Shown: positions 41,720-51,438, counted from the first letter of the stretch. The stretch: 64,000 bases of DNA from Desulfocapsa sp. (GCA_013792135.1 VMSP01000065.1:1-64000), one strand, 5' to 3'. The notes: generated from the letters alone by a model not told the origin. Translations and numbers: made by a program.

Positions 41720-43333
41720 TCAGGCAAACTGCTCCCGTAACTTGGACACGCTCTCATCTTCCAGATAATCATCAAAGGGCATCATCTTATCAATAACACC
41801 CCCAGGCAGGATCTCCATAATCCGGTTGGCGATGGTGGCTACGAACTGATGATCATGGGAGGCAAAAAGGAGCACCTCAGGAAAGGCAATGAGCGCGTCA
41901 TTTAAGGCAGTGATCGATTCCAGATCAAGATGATTGGTGGGTTCATCGAGGATCAGGGCATTGGCATCCGAAAGCATCATCTTGGAGAGCATACAGCGAA
42001 CCCGTTCTCCCCCTGAGAGGACACTGATCTTTTTCAGGGCCTCATCGCCTGAAAAGAGCATTTTACCGAGGAAGCCCCGGGCAAAAGTCTCACCCTCGGT
42101 AATTGGGGTATATTGCCCCAGCCAATCAACCAGGGTCATATCCTGAGAAAAATAAGAACTGTTATCCATAGGGAAATAGGAAGTGCTCATGGTCACACCC
42201 CAGCGAAAGGTGCCGCTGTCCGGCTCGACCTCTCCAACCAGGATCTGGAATAAGGTGGTCTTGGCCACACTGTTGGTGCCGACAAAGGCAACCTTATCAC
42301 CCGGGCGCAGGGTAAAATCCAGGTCTTTAAACAGAAGAACACCATCAACAGTCTTGGAAAGACCCTTGACCTCAAGAATGATATCGCCACAGGGACGTCC
42401 CGCCTTGAATGAGACAAAGGGGTACTTTCTGGAAGAAACAGGCATATCGTCAATCTGCAGCTTATCAAGCAATTTTTTCCGGGAGGTGGCCTGCTTGGAC
42501 TTAGAGGCATTGGCGGAAAAGCGCAGGATAAATTCCTTGAGCTCCTTGGCCTTGTCTGTCACCTTTTTATTGTCGCTCTGCCGCTGCTTCAGACTGAGCT
42601 GGCTGGCCTGATACCAGAAGTCATAATTACCTACATAGACCTGGATCTTGCCAAAATCAATATCCGCCACATGGGTACAGACCTGATTGAGGAAATGACG
42701 ATCATGGGAGACGATGATCACCGTATTCTGAAAACGGGCCAGAAAGTCTTCAAGCCAAGTGATCGACTGCAGATCCAGATGGTTGGTCGGTTCGTCGAGC
42801 AGCAGAATATCCGGATTGCCGAACAGGGCCTGGGCCAGTAGCACTCGCACCTTTTCTCCGCCCTCCAGCTCTTTCATTTTTTTGTGCAGGAACTCTTCGG
42901 TAATTCCCAGACCGCTAAGGAGCACAGAGGCCTCAGACTCGGCCTCATAGCCGTTCATCTCGCCAAATTCCGCTTCCAACTCACCGCTGCGAATACCATC
43001 TTCCTCAGTAAAATCGGCCTTGGCATAGAGGGCCTCACGTTCCGCCATCAACTGGTAGAGCCGGGCATGCCCCATGATCACCGTATTGAGCACGGTCTCC
43101 TCATCAAAGGCAAAATGATCCTGCCTGAGCATAGCGATTCGCTCCCGGGGACTCACAGAGATTTCCCCCTTGTCCGGTTGAAAATCTCCGGCCAGAATCT
43201 TCAGAAAGGTGGACTTTCCGGCCCCATTGGCGCCAATCAGACCATAGCAGTTCCCGGGGGTGAACTTAATATTGACATCTTGAAAAATAACCCTCTTGCC
43301 ATAGGAGAGGGCAACGTTGGAAGCATTGATCAT
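41720..43333 (-). CDS. ybiT: ABC-F family ATPase (YbiT-like)
   Basis: A soluble 537-aa protein with two ABC ATPase domains and no membrane segment, of the ABC-F class that binds ribosomes and modulates translation. Domain 1 has Walker A IGANGAGKST, signature LEGGEKVRVLL and Walker B ILLLDEPTNHLDL. Domain 2 has FVGTNSVAKTT, where Ala replaces the Gly of GKT, and signature LSGGERVRC with ALILDEPTNHLDL. The inter-domain linker is Lys-rich. The altered second Walker A is noteworthy; exact subfamily is by resemblance. Intact. Confidence 0.92.
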   Translation of the reverse strand: MINASNVALSYGKRVIFQDVNIKFTPGNCYGLIGANGAGKSTFLKILAGDFQPDKGEISVSPRERIAMLRQDHFAFDEETVLNTVIMGHARLYQLMAEREALYAKADFTEEDGIRSGELEAEFGEMNGYEAESEASVLLSGLGITEEFLHKKMKELEGGEKVRVLLAQALFGNPDILLLDEPTNHLDLQSITWLEDFLARFQNTVIIVSHDRHFLNQVCTHVADIDFGKIQVYVGNYDFWYQASQLSLKQRQSDNKKVTDKAKELKEFILRFSANASKSKQATSRKKLLDKLQIDDMPVSSRKYPFVSFKAGRPCGDIILEVKGLSKTVDGVLLFKDLDFTLRPGDKVAFVGTNSVAKTTLFQILVGEVEPDSGTFRWGVTMSTSYFPMDNSSYFSQDMTLVDWLGQYTPITEGETFARGFLGKMLFSGDEALKKISVLSGGERVRCMLSKMMLSDANALILDEPTNHLDLESITALNDALIAFPEVLLFASHDHQFVATIANRIMEILPGGVIDKMMPFDDYLEDESVSKLREQFA

Positions 43334-43646
43334 AGCAAAATCTCTTTTTAAGTAATAGAATCGATGGTTCTGAGTGCTTAAGGCTCAGAGTTGTATTGTA
43401 ACTGAGTATGAAAAAAATATGGAATTTAGCATGACGGCAAGCGGAGGCGCAAGCTTATTCTGGCCAAGACATATTTGTGGAATGCGTCAGACATGTGTCA
43501 CGTATCTGAAATCATTCATAGAACGCAGGTCAATTTGACCGCCTGAAAGAAAAAAACCATTTATTGTTTTTTCTTGTAATAATGATTATTTTTTAGCTTC
43601 AAATTAACCATTTCCTCATCCCTTACTTTTTACCTCCGCAAAACAT
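43334..43646. other. gene-free divergent intergenic region
   Basis: Lies between the divergent ABC-F gene and the LTA-synthase-like gene and must hold both promoters. The sequence next to the latter is AT-rich; I saw no exact -35/-10 pair to report. Confidence 0.4.
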
Positions 43647-45515
43647 ATGTCACAAAAATTCCGAATCCCGGCCCTGCTTCTACCAGCTCTTTCCGCAAGC
43701 CTGGCCTATATCCTCGCATACCTGATCAGCAGGTTGTTCTTCTCTGTTACCATCTTACCTCTTGGTTTACTCCGGGATTTTCCTTTTATCCTTGCCATCT
43801 CTTACCTCATTTTTTTCTTATCCCGTAACATCTGGGCCTTCATCGCTCTTCAGTGGCTGATGATCGCCATCCTCTACATCGGCAATGCGGCAAAGCTTGC
43901 TTTTTTTGGCGGCCCCATGGTACCAGATGATGTCTATGCCCTGCGCTCTCTCCTCCTTATTCTGGATGGCTGGCAACGCCTGCTGGTCGGTGGAGCTCTA
44001 ACCGGGCTGGCCGGGCTTCTGCTCTTTAACTTTCACTTCAGACGTCGGAAGGCATGGCTGGCCCTGGGACTCATCCTGATCCTGGGACTAAGCCTGATCC
44101 ATTACCCCCAACCCATTGTCGCCGCACTCGACAAACGAGTTGGCAACTCCGTCTGGGATCAGCGCGCCAACTACGTTCATAAAGGGGCAACTCTCTATTC
44201 CCTGCAGGAGACAGCCCGTTTCTTCAAAGATGGCGAACAAACACCGGACAGACAACAGGCTTTAAATGCCGCGTCTTCCTTGCGGGCAACCTCCTCCGCC
44301 AATCCCCCCACCGCCACCCAGGCCCCACGAAACGTCTATGTCATCCTTCTCGAATCCTTCTGGGACCCGCTTTTGCTGAAAGGCATCCATTTTAATCAGG
44401 ATCCCTTGGACCCCTCGTTCAGAGAGCTATGGAAGGCCACCGGCCATTCAACGATCATGAGTCCGGTCTTTGGCGGCTACACGGCCAACGCCGAATTCGA
44501 GAGTATGTGCGGATTCCCGGTGGTATCTGATGACGTCAAGTTTGAACGAAAGATGATCAATGCGGCGCCTTGTTTACCAGCAGTCCTGGAAAAACACGAT
44601 TTTGATACTGTAGTTTCCCATCCCAACATCGCTGCCTTCTGGAATCGAACCAACGCCTACCGACGGATGGGATTTAAGACCTACTGGTCTATCAATGATT
44701 TTACCCTTGATGACATGAACTACAAATTCCTTTCAGACGCATCCTTGTACCGGCAGGTTGTGCAGAAATCGGCTCAACGGGAAAAACCGAAAAAAGCGGT
44801 GTTCAACTATATCGTGACCTACTTCGGCCACTGGGACGGTTCCCGCACCTACCCTCGCAATGAGGAGTCGAGACCACAGGTTATCCACTGTATGGAGGAA
44901 TGCACAACCCCGGAGATCGAATCGTTTGCTAACGCCGTCCACTACAAGGCAAAAGAGCTGATGGCCTTTCTTGATGATCTCCGCATAAGTGATCCTGACG
45001 CCCTTATCGTCGCCTTTGGCGACCATCTCCCCTTCCTTGGTGGCAATTTTCAAGGCTATGTGGAAGCGGGCACCCTGGCTGGCACCAGAGACCAATTCAC
45101 CCCTGAGATGTTTTTGACCTATGTAAGCACCCCGCTCATCGTTATCGACGGGAAGCGCGGCCCTGTGGAGCTGGGAAGCCTCCCCCTTTACCAGCTTCCA
45201 GGTAAGATCCTTGAGCTGTTAGGCATGAGCGAACCAACCATCATGAGCTATGCTGAAGGCAACAGCGGCGTCGGCGTTCGTCCCTTATGGGGTGTACACT
45301 TCATCAACTCGGCCCCTGGCAAAGTCGAGATGTGCAAAAACAGCGAGCAATCAGCCACCTGTGAGGCCTCTACGACATGGCTGGATCAGATCCTGACCGT
45401 GGGCGTTGATATCTTCCAGGGGAAACAATACAGCCTGCCTATGGAGACCAGGCCAACACAACTGGCAAACGCAACAATATCCGAGAAAAAGACTAGGGAA
45501 GAGGTCATCCAATAA
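43647..45515 (+). CDS. LTA-synthase-family phosphoglycerol/sulfatase-fold transferase
   Basis: A 622-aa inner-membrane enzyme of the LtaS/OpgB class. Residues 1-170 hold about five transmembrane helices (ALSASLAYILAYLISRLFF to LGLILILGLSL). The periplasmic sulfatase-like domain has VYVILLESFWDP, the nucleophile Thr in FGGYTANAEFESMCGFP, and FGDHLPFLGGN (metal ligands). In Gram-negative bacteria such enzymes transfer phosphoglycerol or phosphoethanolamine to glycans. The substrate here cannot be told from sequence. It ends 46 bases before the bidirectional terminator. Confidence 0.88.
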   Translation: MSQKFRIPALLLPALSASLAYILAYLISRLFFSVTILPLGLLRDFPFILAISYLIFFLSRNIWAFIALQWLMIAILYIGNAAKLAFFGGPMVPDDVYALRSLLLILDGWQRLLVGGALTGLAGLLLFNFHFRRRKAWLALGLILILGLSLIHYPQPIVAALDKRVGNSVWDQRANYVHKGATLYSLQETARFFKDGEQTPDRQQALNAASSLRATSSANPPTATQAPRNVYVILLESFWDPLLLKGIHFNQDPLDPSFRELWKATGHSTIMSPVFGGYTANAEFESMCGFPVVSDDVKFERKMINAAPCLPAVLEKHDFDTVVSHPNIAAFWNRTNAYRRMGFKTYWSINDFTLDDMNYKFLSDASLYRQVVQKSAQREKPKKAVFNYIVTYFGHWDGSRTYPRNEESRPQVIHCMEECTTPEIESFANAVHYKAKELMAFLDDLRISDPDALIVAFGDHLPFLGGNFQGYVEAGTLAGTRDQFTPEMFLTYVSTPLIVIDGKRGPVELGSLPLYQLPGKILELLGMSEPTIMSYAEGNSGVGVRPLWGVHFINSAPGKVEMCKNSEQSATCEASTTWLDQILTVGVDIFQGKQYSLPMETRPTQLANATISEKKTREEVIQ

Positions 45516-45560
45516 TGGGTTAAAACGGGAAGACAATCATCCTTTTTATTATCTAAACAA

Positions 45561-45603
45561 AAAACCCCGTTCTTCCGGCGCAAGCCAGGAAGAACGGGGT
45601 TTT
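45561..45603. terminator. strong bidirectional rho-independent terminator
   Basis: Perfect 16-bp stem AAAACCCCGTTCTTCC / GGAAGAACGGGGTTTT with an 11-base loop. A-rich tract on the left and T-rich tract on the right let it end both the LTA-synthase-like gene and the opposing pilin gene. Confidence 0.92.
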
Positions 45604-45681
45604 CTTTTCCAAACATGGAAAGATGGCTCTATGAATCCCGACAAGATGATTCAAGAAGGCTAGACGTCACCAACTTACAAA

Positions 45682-46374
45682 CTACAATGAACGACAAATC
45701 GTGTACACATTATCGTCATCATATGCAGCCACAGCGACACCCGGAGATGTATTCAAGCCAGAAGCACCAACTGTATTGCGAACGCTTCCTGTATCCCCTA
45801 CCCCATCATCAATTTGGGTATCGATAGCCCGTGCGGACTTTCCAGGAACTTGAGACATGCATAACTTGGTTCCGGACCAAATTGTCGCAGGCGCAGTAAC
45901 CATAATCGACCCATCGGTGGTAACGCCGGTGAGTCCGTTAAAGGCGTTAGGGGGCAGCGCTGCTACGTTTACAGCAGCGACATTTCCGGTGATCAGACCT
46001 GCCGCCTTGAGCTGCATCCAGAAGGCATCACCTTCATCATTGGTGCCTTGTCCGGTAAATGTTACAGCAGCAAGGAGTGGCCCCAGAACGCCGTTATTAT
46101 TGCCGGCACCATCAGCAACAAGAGTCGCCCATGTACCACCACGAGCATTCAAAGTAGCAATTGGACCATCGTCTCCAGGAATACTTTTAAATCGATCGAC
46201 ATAACCGTAATAAGCGGCAGTAATACCGTTCAAATCATTGACCGCATTCTTGACCTTACTATTCTCAATCAATTCCTGCCCCTTGAGCACCCCACCCAGC
46301 AGCAGGCCGATGATGACCAGGACGATGGCAATCTCCACCAAGGTAAAGCCTTTTTGGTTTCTAAGTTGTTTCAT
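45682..46374 (-). CDS. type IV prepilin, candidate major pilin (230 aa)
   Basis: Type IV pilin precursor with a short leader MKQLRNQKG cut by prepilin peptidase before FTLVEIAIVLVIIGLLLGG, whose Glu5 (FTLVE) is conserved. The hydrophobic N-terminal helix leads into a large globular domain with Gly/Ala-rich repeats (NARGGTWATLVADGAGNNNG). Two cysteines (about 183 and 228) can form the C-terminal disulfide loop, as in pilins. It is preceded by a sigma-54-like promoter at 46419-46434 and a GGGAGAAG ribosome binding site. It lies next to the MSHA-like operon on the same strand. Confidence 0.9.
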   Translation of the reverse strand: MKQLRNQKGFTLVEIAIVLVIIGLLLGGVLKGQELIENSKVKNAVNDLNGITAAYYGYVDRFKSIPGDDGPIATLNARGGTWATLVADGAGNNNGVLGPLLAAVTFTGQGTNDEGDAFWMQLKAAGLITGNVAAVNVAALPPNAFNGLTGVTTDGSIMVTAPATIWSGTKLCMSQVPGKSARAIDTQIDDGVGDTGSVRNTVGASGLNTSPGVAVAAYDDDNVYTICRSL

Positions 46375-46418
46375 TATTCTTCTCCCTTTTTTTTATTGGT
46401 TACTTTGTTTCCTTGCAG

Positions 46419-46434
46419 TGCAAGTGATTCTCCA
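46419..46434 (-). promoter_or_regulatory. candidate sigma-54 promoter of the pilin gene
   Basis: On the minus strand TGGAGAATCACTTGCA has GG and GC exactly ten bases apart, the essential -24/-12 elements (consensus TGGCAC-N5-TTGCA). It lies about 45 bases before the pilin start. Pilin genes are often sigma-54 dependent. Confidence 0.6.
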
Positions 46435-46535
46435 CATTCTTTGAGAGATTTTACTAGATTCTCAAATTATAAACTTACAAATAACTCTATTCCCCTGGCG
46501 GCGCAAGATGTAGGTTTTTTTTACACCCCATACCT

Positions 46536-47654
46536 TCAACGTTCCTTAAGATTTCTCCCTTCGGTCGAAATAACAGCTCGAGTCGGCTTTGGCTGGCTTT
46601 TCGCAGCGGGTAAGGTCAGAACAAAAATGAGTGGCAGATCAGATGTGCCCCTTACGTCCAGACTGCCGCCAGCGGCCTCAGCCAGTTGCCTGGCCTGATA
46701 CAGACCGATACCCAGTCCTTCCCTCTGCTCGCTCCAGAACGGCTCAAACAACCTCTCCGGCCAAGGACACGGTCGGCCTTGGATATCCTGAATGGTGGCC
46801 GTGACCTTTTCATGTTCCTGGCTCAAGGAAATCTGCAGACAAGGTAGAGTCTCAGGATTCCGAAGAGCCTGATCGACATAATTGACAACCAGATTATCAA
46901 TGATACTGTGCAGCGCCGCCTCAGCGAGAAAGACGGTGGGATCACCCTGAATCCTGGCTGTCAGGCCGTGCATATCTACTGCCTGTTGCCAGACCTCAGC
47001 CAAACGACAGTAACATTTTTCCACCTTGGCGGCATTACAGGACAGGGTTCCCAAAATTCGCTCTGCCCGAACCCGCACAGTGGGCATGGCACCCCGCAAG
47101 GTGGTAAGCAGCCTGGCCTCATGTTCCGGCTTGACATCTTCCAGTTGCTCAGCCGCCAGACGGATAAATTGGGCGATATTTTTCATATCGTGCTGCAGAA
47201 ACAGCTCCAGCTTAGCTGCCTGACCAAAGGCCCCCTGGACCGCACCCATTTTAATCCACATATTCATATGTAGCAGAAGGAAAAAGTTTTCGGCCAGAGA
47301 ATCGCTGAAATAACGCTGTTCCCAGCGACGCCCACCATGAAACAAAGTCACGTCGAGGGCAATCTCACCTACCTCCAGATGTCGATTCAAAAAAGCTTTT
47401 CCAATTATCCCTTCCTCCCCGGCAAGCGACGTGCCAAACCAGTCAAGCTGCCACGACAGACCGGTGAATCCAGCCCGCGCGAGTTGCGGCCAACTTTTAC
47501 GAAGTAAATCCGGCAGATCAAAACACAGGGTTTCATTGAGCCGCAACAGATCCAGATTAACACGGGCATGGCGACTGGACTGAATCAAGAGAACAACCAT
47601 CACCGCTAAAATGGTGACACCAACCAGAATCAGAGAGGGATAGAGGCTAATCAT
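46536..47654 (-). CDS. sensor histidine kinase
   Basis: About 372 aa from the ATG at 47654, whose first codons overlap the end of the response regulator gene (ATGATTAG), so they are coupled. One N-terminal transmembrane helix (SLILVGVTILAVMVVLLIQ) anchors it. The phosphoacceptor region is FLQHDMKNIAQFI (an HDxKN H-box), followed by an HATPase domain with a Asn box (IIDNLVVNYVDQA) and G box (GLGIGLYQARQLAEAAGG). It pairs with the regulator and lies between pilus biogenesis genes and the pilin, so it may control pilus expression; inference. Confidence 0.88.
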   Translation of the reverse strand: MISLYPSLILVGVTILAVMVVLLIQSSRHARVNLDLLRLNETLCFDLPDLLRKSWPQLARAGFTGLSWQLDWFGTSLAGEEGIIGKAFLNRHLEVGEIALDVTLFHGGRRWEQRYFSDSLAENFFLLLHMNMWIKMGAVQGAFGQAAKLELFLQHDMKNIAQFIRLAAEQLEDVKPEHEARLLTTLRGAMPTVRVRAERILGTLSCNAAKVEKCYCRLAEVWQQAVDMHGLTARIQGDPTVFLAEAALHSIIDNLVVNYVDQALRNPETLPCLQISLSQEHEKVTATIQDIQGRPCPWPERLFEPFWSEQREGLGIGLYQARQLAEAAGGSLDVRGTSDLPLIFVLTLPAAKSQPKPTRAVISTEGRNLKER

Positions 47655-48261
47655 CCCGCCGCTCGATCCCAAATTTCTTCAAAAAATAATAGAGACTTTC
47701 TCGTTTGAGTCCCAGGCGGGCCGCACTTTGATTGACATTGAATCCGGTCTCCTGCAGCACCTGGCGCACCAATTTTTCCTCAACCTCATCCCTGACAGAT
47801 TTCAGGCCGTCACTCACCCGGGCATTCAGTTGCAGGCGAGTTAAGCCACCCGCAGCCATCTCCTGTTCTTTACGGTAAAACAGGAAGGCGCGACGCACGG
47901 CTTGAAGTATATCAGCGGTGGAAGCGGGCTTAGCCAGAAAATCAAAGGCCCCTTCCCTGATAGCTTCGAAGGCAGCACTTTCCTGATCCTGACCAGTCAG
48001 GACAATAATTTTAAGAGAACGGAGTTCATCGCAAAGCATGCTGATCAAGGCCAACCCTTCCACAGGAGTATGGGGTGATGGCGGCAAGCCAAGGTCAAGA
48101 ATAACCACCCCGACAGAAGAAGGAATTTTAAGGATATCCAGAGCGCTGTCCCGGCTATCTGCCTCCAGCACCTGATACCCCTGCATTTCCAGAATGCCAC
48201 GCAGCATCAGACGCAAGGCGTTGTCATCTTCAACCAGGAGGATGGTATCGGCTAAAACCAT
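47647..48261 (-). CDS. response regulator with Fis-type HTH
   Basis: A 204-aa response regulator. The N-terminal receiver domain has the acidic pair EDD (DTILLVEDDNALRL), phosphoacceptor Asp in VVILDLGLPPS near residue 55, and the conserved Lys in FDFLAKPAS. The C-terminal ~45 residues are a Fis-family HTH (KLVRQVLQETGFNVNQSAARLGLKRESLY). It lacks an AAA+ domain, so it is not by itself a sigma-54 activator. Directly downstream of the 73-aa gene and upstream of its kinase partner. Confidence 0.9.
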   Translation of the reverse strand: MVLADTILLVEDDNALRLMLRGILEMQGYQVLEADSRDSALDILKIPSSVGVVILDLGLPPSPHTPVEGLALISMLCDELRSLKIIVLTGQDQESAAFEAIREGAFDFLAKPASTADILQAVRRAFLFYRKEQEMAAGGLTRLQLNARVSDGLKSVRDEVEEKLVRQVLQETGFNVNQSAARLGLKRESLYYFLKKFGIERRDD

Positions 48262-48311
48262 AAGGCAGGCACTTTGATGTTTTTATTAAAAAAATCTATT
48301 CCAGCCATCAC

Positions 48312-48533
48312 TCAAGGCACCAAGCGACTCAACAAGGCCACAAAGAAACCGGCAACCAGCAGGGCCATCCCCACAAACGCGCGAGGAATCGCCCTGTCCA
48401 TAGACGTCTCAGGCGGAACCGCCAAGACTGCACAACCAGCAACAGTCAAAAGTACAGCGATGGAAAGAACTATCCAACGCACATTCCGCCGACGGCGCTC
48501 CAGTTGTTCATAAGTCAGATCGGACTTCACCAT
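48312..48533 (-). CDS. small membrane protein (73 aa)
   Basis: 73 aa with two hydrophobic segments (IVLSIAVLLTVAGCAVLAV and AFVGMALLVAGFFVALL) separated by a loop, and a polar N-terminus with an RRRR cluster that favours an inside orientation. Located between mshK and the response regulator in the pilus operon. No family known to me. Confidence 0.6.
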   Translation of the reverse strand: MVKSDLTYEQLERRRRNVRWIVLSIAVLLTVAGCAVLAVPPETSMDRAIPRAFVGMALLVAGFFVALLSRLVP

Positions 48534-48587
48534 AAATCCTCAGCTACGATCATACAAACATGACTCCCATGTCTCCTTCTATTGCCC

Positions 48588-49160
48588 CTATTTTACGGGT
48601 AATGAAGCTGCCGGATTCTGATCAGGGACAACCTTGGGGCTAACAATACTCTCTTCAACAGGAAGCTCTTGAGAATTAGGCTCTTGAGGTGGGACATTCC
48701 CAGGCACAGAAAGCGCGGCACCCCGCTCATACGATTCGCTGATTTGGCCGCTATCAATATCCAGGGTCTGACCAGGCCGGAGGGGATAGAACTTCCCTTT
48801 TTCCTTCACTCGAAGCTCAATCTTCTCAGTAGTAAAGGGTTGAGGCAATCGTACATTCGCTGGAAGATCGGTCCTGTTATAGGAGACCCCGTTCAACCAG
48901 ACCACTTGGGCACCGTTAGAACGCTTCACCATACCGTCAAGGGTAATGACGGCAGGTTTGCTGTCCGGGGTCGTCACCTTTTCCTGTTGCTGCTCAAGGA
49001 TCAAAGGTAAAGATTCAGGAGGTGCCCATCGAAGCTGTTCCAGATACACACGATCCTGAGGCGTAAAGAAAAGACGCCCCAGTGTATCCGCTCCAGCAGC
49101 AGTACGACAAGACAAGCAGAGCAACAGGATCAAAAGCACTCTTAACTTCAATATATTCAT
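48588..49160 (-). CDS. mshK: MshK-like pilus biogenesis protein
   Basis: 190 aa from the ATG at 49160, overlapping the mshJ stop (ATGA). It has an N-terminal export signal (LRVLLILLLCLSCRTAAGA). The middle (KPAVITLDGMVKRSNGAQVVWLNG) matches the small secretion-system protein type of MshK/PilP, which links inner-membrane and secretin parts. The C-terminus is Pro/Gln-rich. Assignment rests on gene order as much as on sequence. Confidence 0.7.
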   Translation of the reverse strand: MNILKLRVLLILLLCLSCRTAAGADTLGRLFFTPQDRVYLEQLRWAPPESLPLILEQQQEKVTTPDSKPAVITLDGMVKRSNGAQVVWLNGVSYNRTDLPANVRLPQPFTTEKIELRVKEKGKFYPLRPGQTLDIDSGQISESYERGAALSVPGNVPPQEPNSQELPVEESIVSPKVVPDQNPAASLPVK

Positions 49161-49819
49161 GATCCAGACTCCCCAAGCGGGGCCATACCCTTCTCCTGGG
49201 ATTTCAAAGTCAGCCACAAAATCTTGCAGGACGCACTCAGATTTTCACTCAATTTCAAAAGTTCACTCGCCGCCTCACCGCCAGTACGACTGATGGAACA
49301 CTCTTCCACCACAAACATGCCACGGCCAAGACCTCGCAGCTCAGCAAGTAACCGGCTCAAATCTTCTTCATGCAGCAATGGCAAAACAATCTGGATTCGA
49401 CTAGCCCGCAATGAAAGTGAAGGTCCTGTATTTTCAGGTTCACCTTCCTGCAAGGGAAGCACCGACTGCTGTTCGATATCAAACTGAATCGGAAAGAGAT
49501 TGTACCGGGAGCGGATCCGAGCAAGGGCCTCCACCAACTCCAGACGATCCTCGTCACCAATCACCCCGCTGGCCTGCAAATGGCGATACCGGTCACTATA
49601 GGAACGGATGCTTTCCCCCTCATCTTTGATCTGCTGTATCATGGTGTCCATCTGCGCCCTATCTACCTGCGCCGCCTGCATGGACAAAGTACTGTTTTCC
49701 CGGAACCTGAGGGCTCCAAACCATAATATGACACTGGCCACGACACACGTTGTTAACAGTAGCACTGGCCATTTCAACAACAACAGATCCGGAGACAAGA
49801 AAGGACGTCTCATCTTCAT
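49157..49819 (-). CDS. mshJ: MshJ/PilO-like inner-membrane protein
   Basis: 220 aa, one N-terminal TM helix (WPVLLLTTCVVASVILWFGAL), then a coiled coil (AQVDRAQMDTMIQQIKDE) and a periplasmic ferredoxin-like domain, the PilO/MshJ layout. Overlaps the mshI stop by 4 bases. It should pair with the MshI-like protein at the inner-membrane platform. Intact. Confidence 0.78.
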   Translation of the reverse strand: MKMRRPFLSPDLLLLKWPVLLLTTCVVASVILWFGALRFRENSTLSMQAAQVDRAQMDTMIQQIKDEGESIRSYSDRYRHLQASGVIGDEDRLELVEALARIRSRYNLFPIQFDIEQQSVLPLQEGEPENTGPSLSLRASRIQIVLPLLHEEDLSRLLAELRGLGRGMFVVEECSISRTGGEAASELLKLSENLSASCKILWLTLKSQEKGMAPLGESGS

Positions 49820-51438
49820 TGCCTCCCTTGATAGGCCAACTGGAGCGAGAACACGGCCTGAATCGCCTCACCGTCCAAAGTAGCTTTCATGGAACTGTCA
49901 GGGCTGCTTGCGGTCGGCATGACAAGCGGGGTGGCCTTCATACCGGGAATCTGTTCCAAGGCCGTGATAAAACGGATAACGCTCTGCTGCGCATTCAGAT
50001 ATCCGCCACCGGGATATACAGTCCCTTCGAGTATAGTGGTCGCCTGGGTATTACCTCCAAGCATACCGAGCAGCAAGGCAGGCGCCGCCACCTCTCCACT
50101 CACCACCGGTTGTGCGGCAACCGCAGTTCCTTCTGCACCCTCCTCGCTGTCGCTGGTACTCACAACCAGCTTCCAATCAAGTTTCTGCAAGCGGATATCC
50201 GAACACCGCCCCAGGGCCCGGCTCACCAGATCCATCATCTCCATGGGAGAAGCAGCTTGTCGCTGGATTTTCTCAACCGACTCCACCACATTCTGCATGG
50301 TCTTAGCCGGGAGTGGGCTCTCTGGAAGGTTTTGTTGCAGGGCCTGATATTGTTGTTCAAACTGTTTTGCCTCCCGGTTCAGACGTTTTTGTTCGCCCCG
50401 CTGCTTGAATCCATCTGCCAGCAGGGAAAATCCAATAACCAATGCCACGACAAAAAACAAGGAGGTGCCGACAATCAACCACCGGCGGATCTGACGAAGA
50501 AGATAATAACGAGTAACCGATCTTGAAGCATATATATTGAACAACCCTTTGTTGCGCAGGGCCTGCATCAAAGCCAGGAACACCACGCCCTGACCATCTT
50601 CGAGCACCGGGTCAATCCCTAATTCTGCGGCCACAATCCCGGTTTCATGAAAATGAAACCGAAACAACGCACTATTCTCCAACCCCTCACCAATCTCTTC
50701 TCCGATTTCAGCTTGAACGGCAAGATGGATATCGAGTGGCTGATCGCGGGGAAGGAGTTTCAACCTCTCCAGATATTGCCGGGTATGACTGCATTCCCCG
50801 ACTATCGTTTCCGCAAGATTGCTGGTCCGGACTGTAGCCAACGAGGTCATACGACTGAATTTCAACCGCCCTGCCTGAATATAGGTCTGCCGCAGGCCAC
50901 CCTGCTGTTCCAGGTTCACCAGCAAGAGATGAGGGACCTGGTCAAGATGCTGAAATCCGGCAAACAACTCCATCAACCAAGGGATTGAGAGAACTCCTTG
51001 CAATGGAGCTTTTTGCGCAAGTATGAGCTTGACCCAGAGGCCAATCTGCTCATTGTTGGTCAAGGCACTGAACAGCACCTGATCATCCCGCCGCCCGCTT
51101 TCCTCCCGGCCCTGAACCCGGGCAGAACGATACTCAGTGGTGCGGAAAAATTGGGCAAGTTTTCTCTCCAGCAGCGCGCTCCGGTCTTTACCGAGGACAT
51201 GGGCGACATTTTCCAGACGGAAGTCCTCTTCAATGACATCAGCAACAAGATACAAAGGACTATCGGGTGGAGAGCTTAGATAACGGTTAAACTCATCCTG
51301 CCCCTGTTCATCGGCAGCAAACTGCCCGCTTGGTATGAGGACACTGTCCTGCCAAGTGAAGGCGCGCAGACCCTGCGAGGTCAGAAGAAGCACGCGGACA
51401 GTGGTCGATGTCTGAAAAAGGCCCATAGAATCACTCAC
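49816..51438 (-). CDS. mshI: MshI-like protein (PilM/PilN-type)
   Basis: 540 aa, starting inside the mshG stop (ATGA overlap). The N-terminal cytoplasmic part (1-310) looks like the PilM actin-like fold region but without clear nucleotide motifs; a TM helix (LIVGTSLFFVVALVIGFSLLA) near 320 and a periplasmic coiled coil (EQKRLNREAKQFEQQYQALQQ) follow, as in PilN. It thus seems to combine PilM- and PilN-like roles, the known MshI type. Part of the inner-membrane assembly platform. Confidence 0.8.
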   Translation of the reverse strand: MSDSMGLFQTSTTVRVLLLTSQGLRAFTWQDSVLIPSGQFAADEQGQDEFNRYLSSPPDSPLYLVADVIEEDFRLENVAHVLGKDRSALLERKLAQFFRTTEYRSARVQGREESGRRDDQVLFSALTNNEQIGLWVKLILAQKAPLQGVLSIPWLMELFAGFQHLDQVPHLLLVNLEQQGGLRQTYIQAGRLKFSRMTSLATVRTSNLAETIVGECSHTRQYLERLKLLPRDQPLDIHLAVQAEIGEEIGEGLENSALFRFHFHETGIVAAELGIDPVLEDGQGVVFLALMQALRNKGLFNIYASRSVTRYYLLRQIRRWLIVGTSLFFVVALVIGFSLLADGFKQRGEQKRLNREAKQFEQQYQALQQNLPESPLPAKTMQNVVESVEKIQRQAASPMEMMDLVSRALGRCSDIRLQKLDWKLVVSTSDSEEGAEGTAVAAQPVVSGEVAAPALLLGMLGGNTQATTILEGTVYPGGGYLNAQQSVIRFITALEQIPGMKATPLVMPTASSPDSSMKATLDGEAIQAVFSLQLAYQGRQ

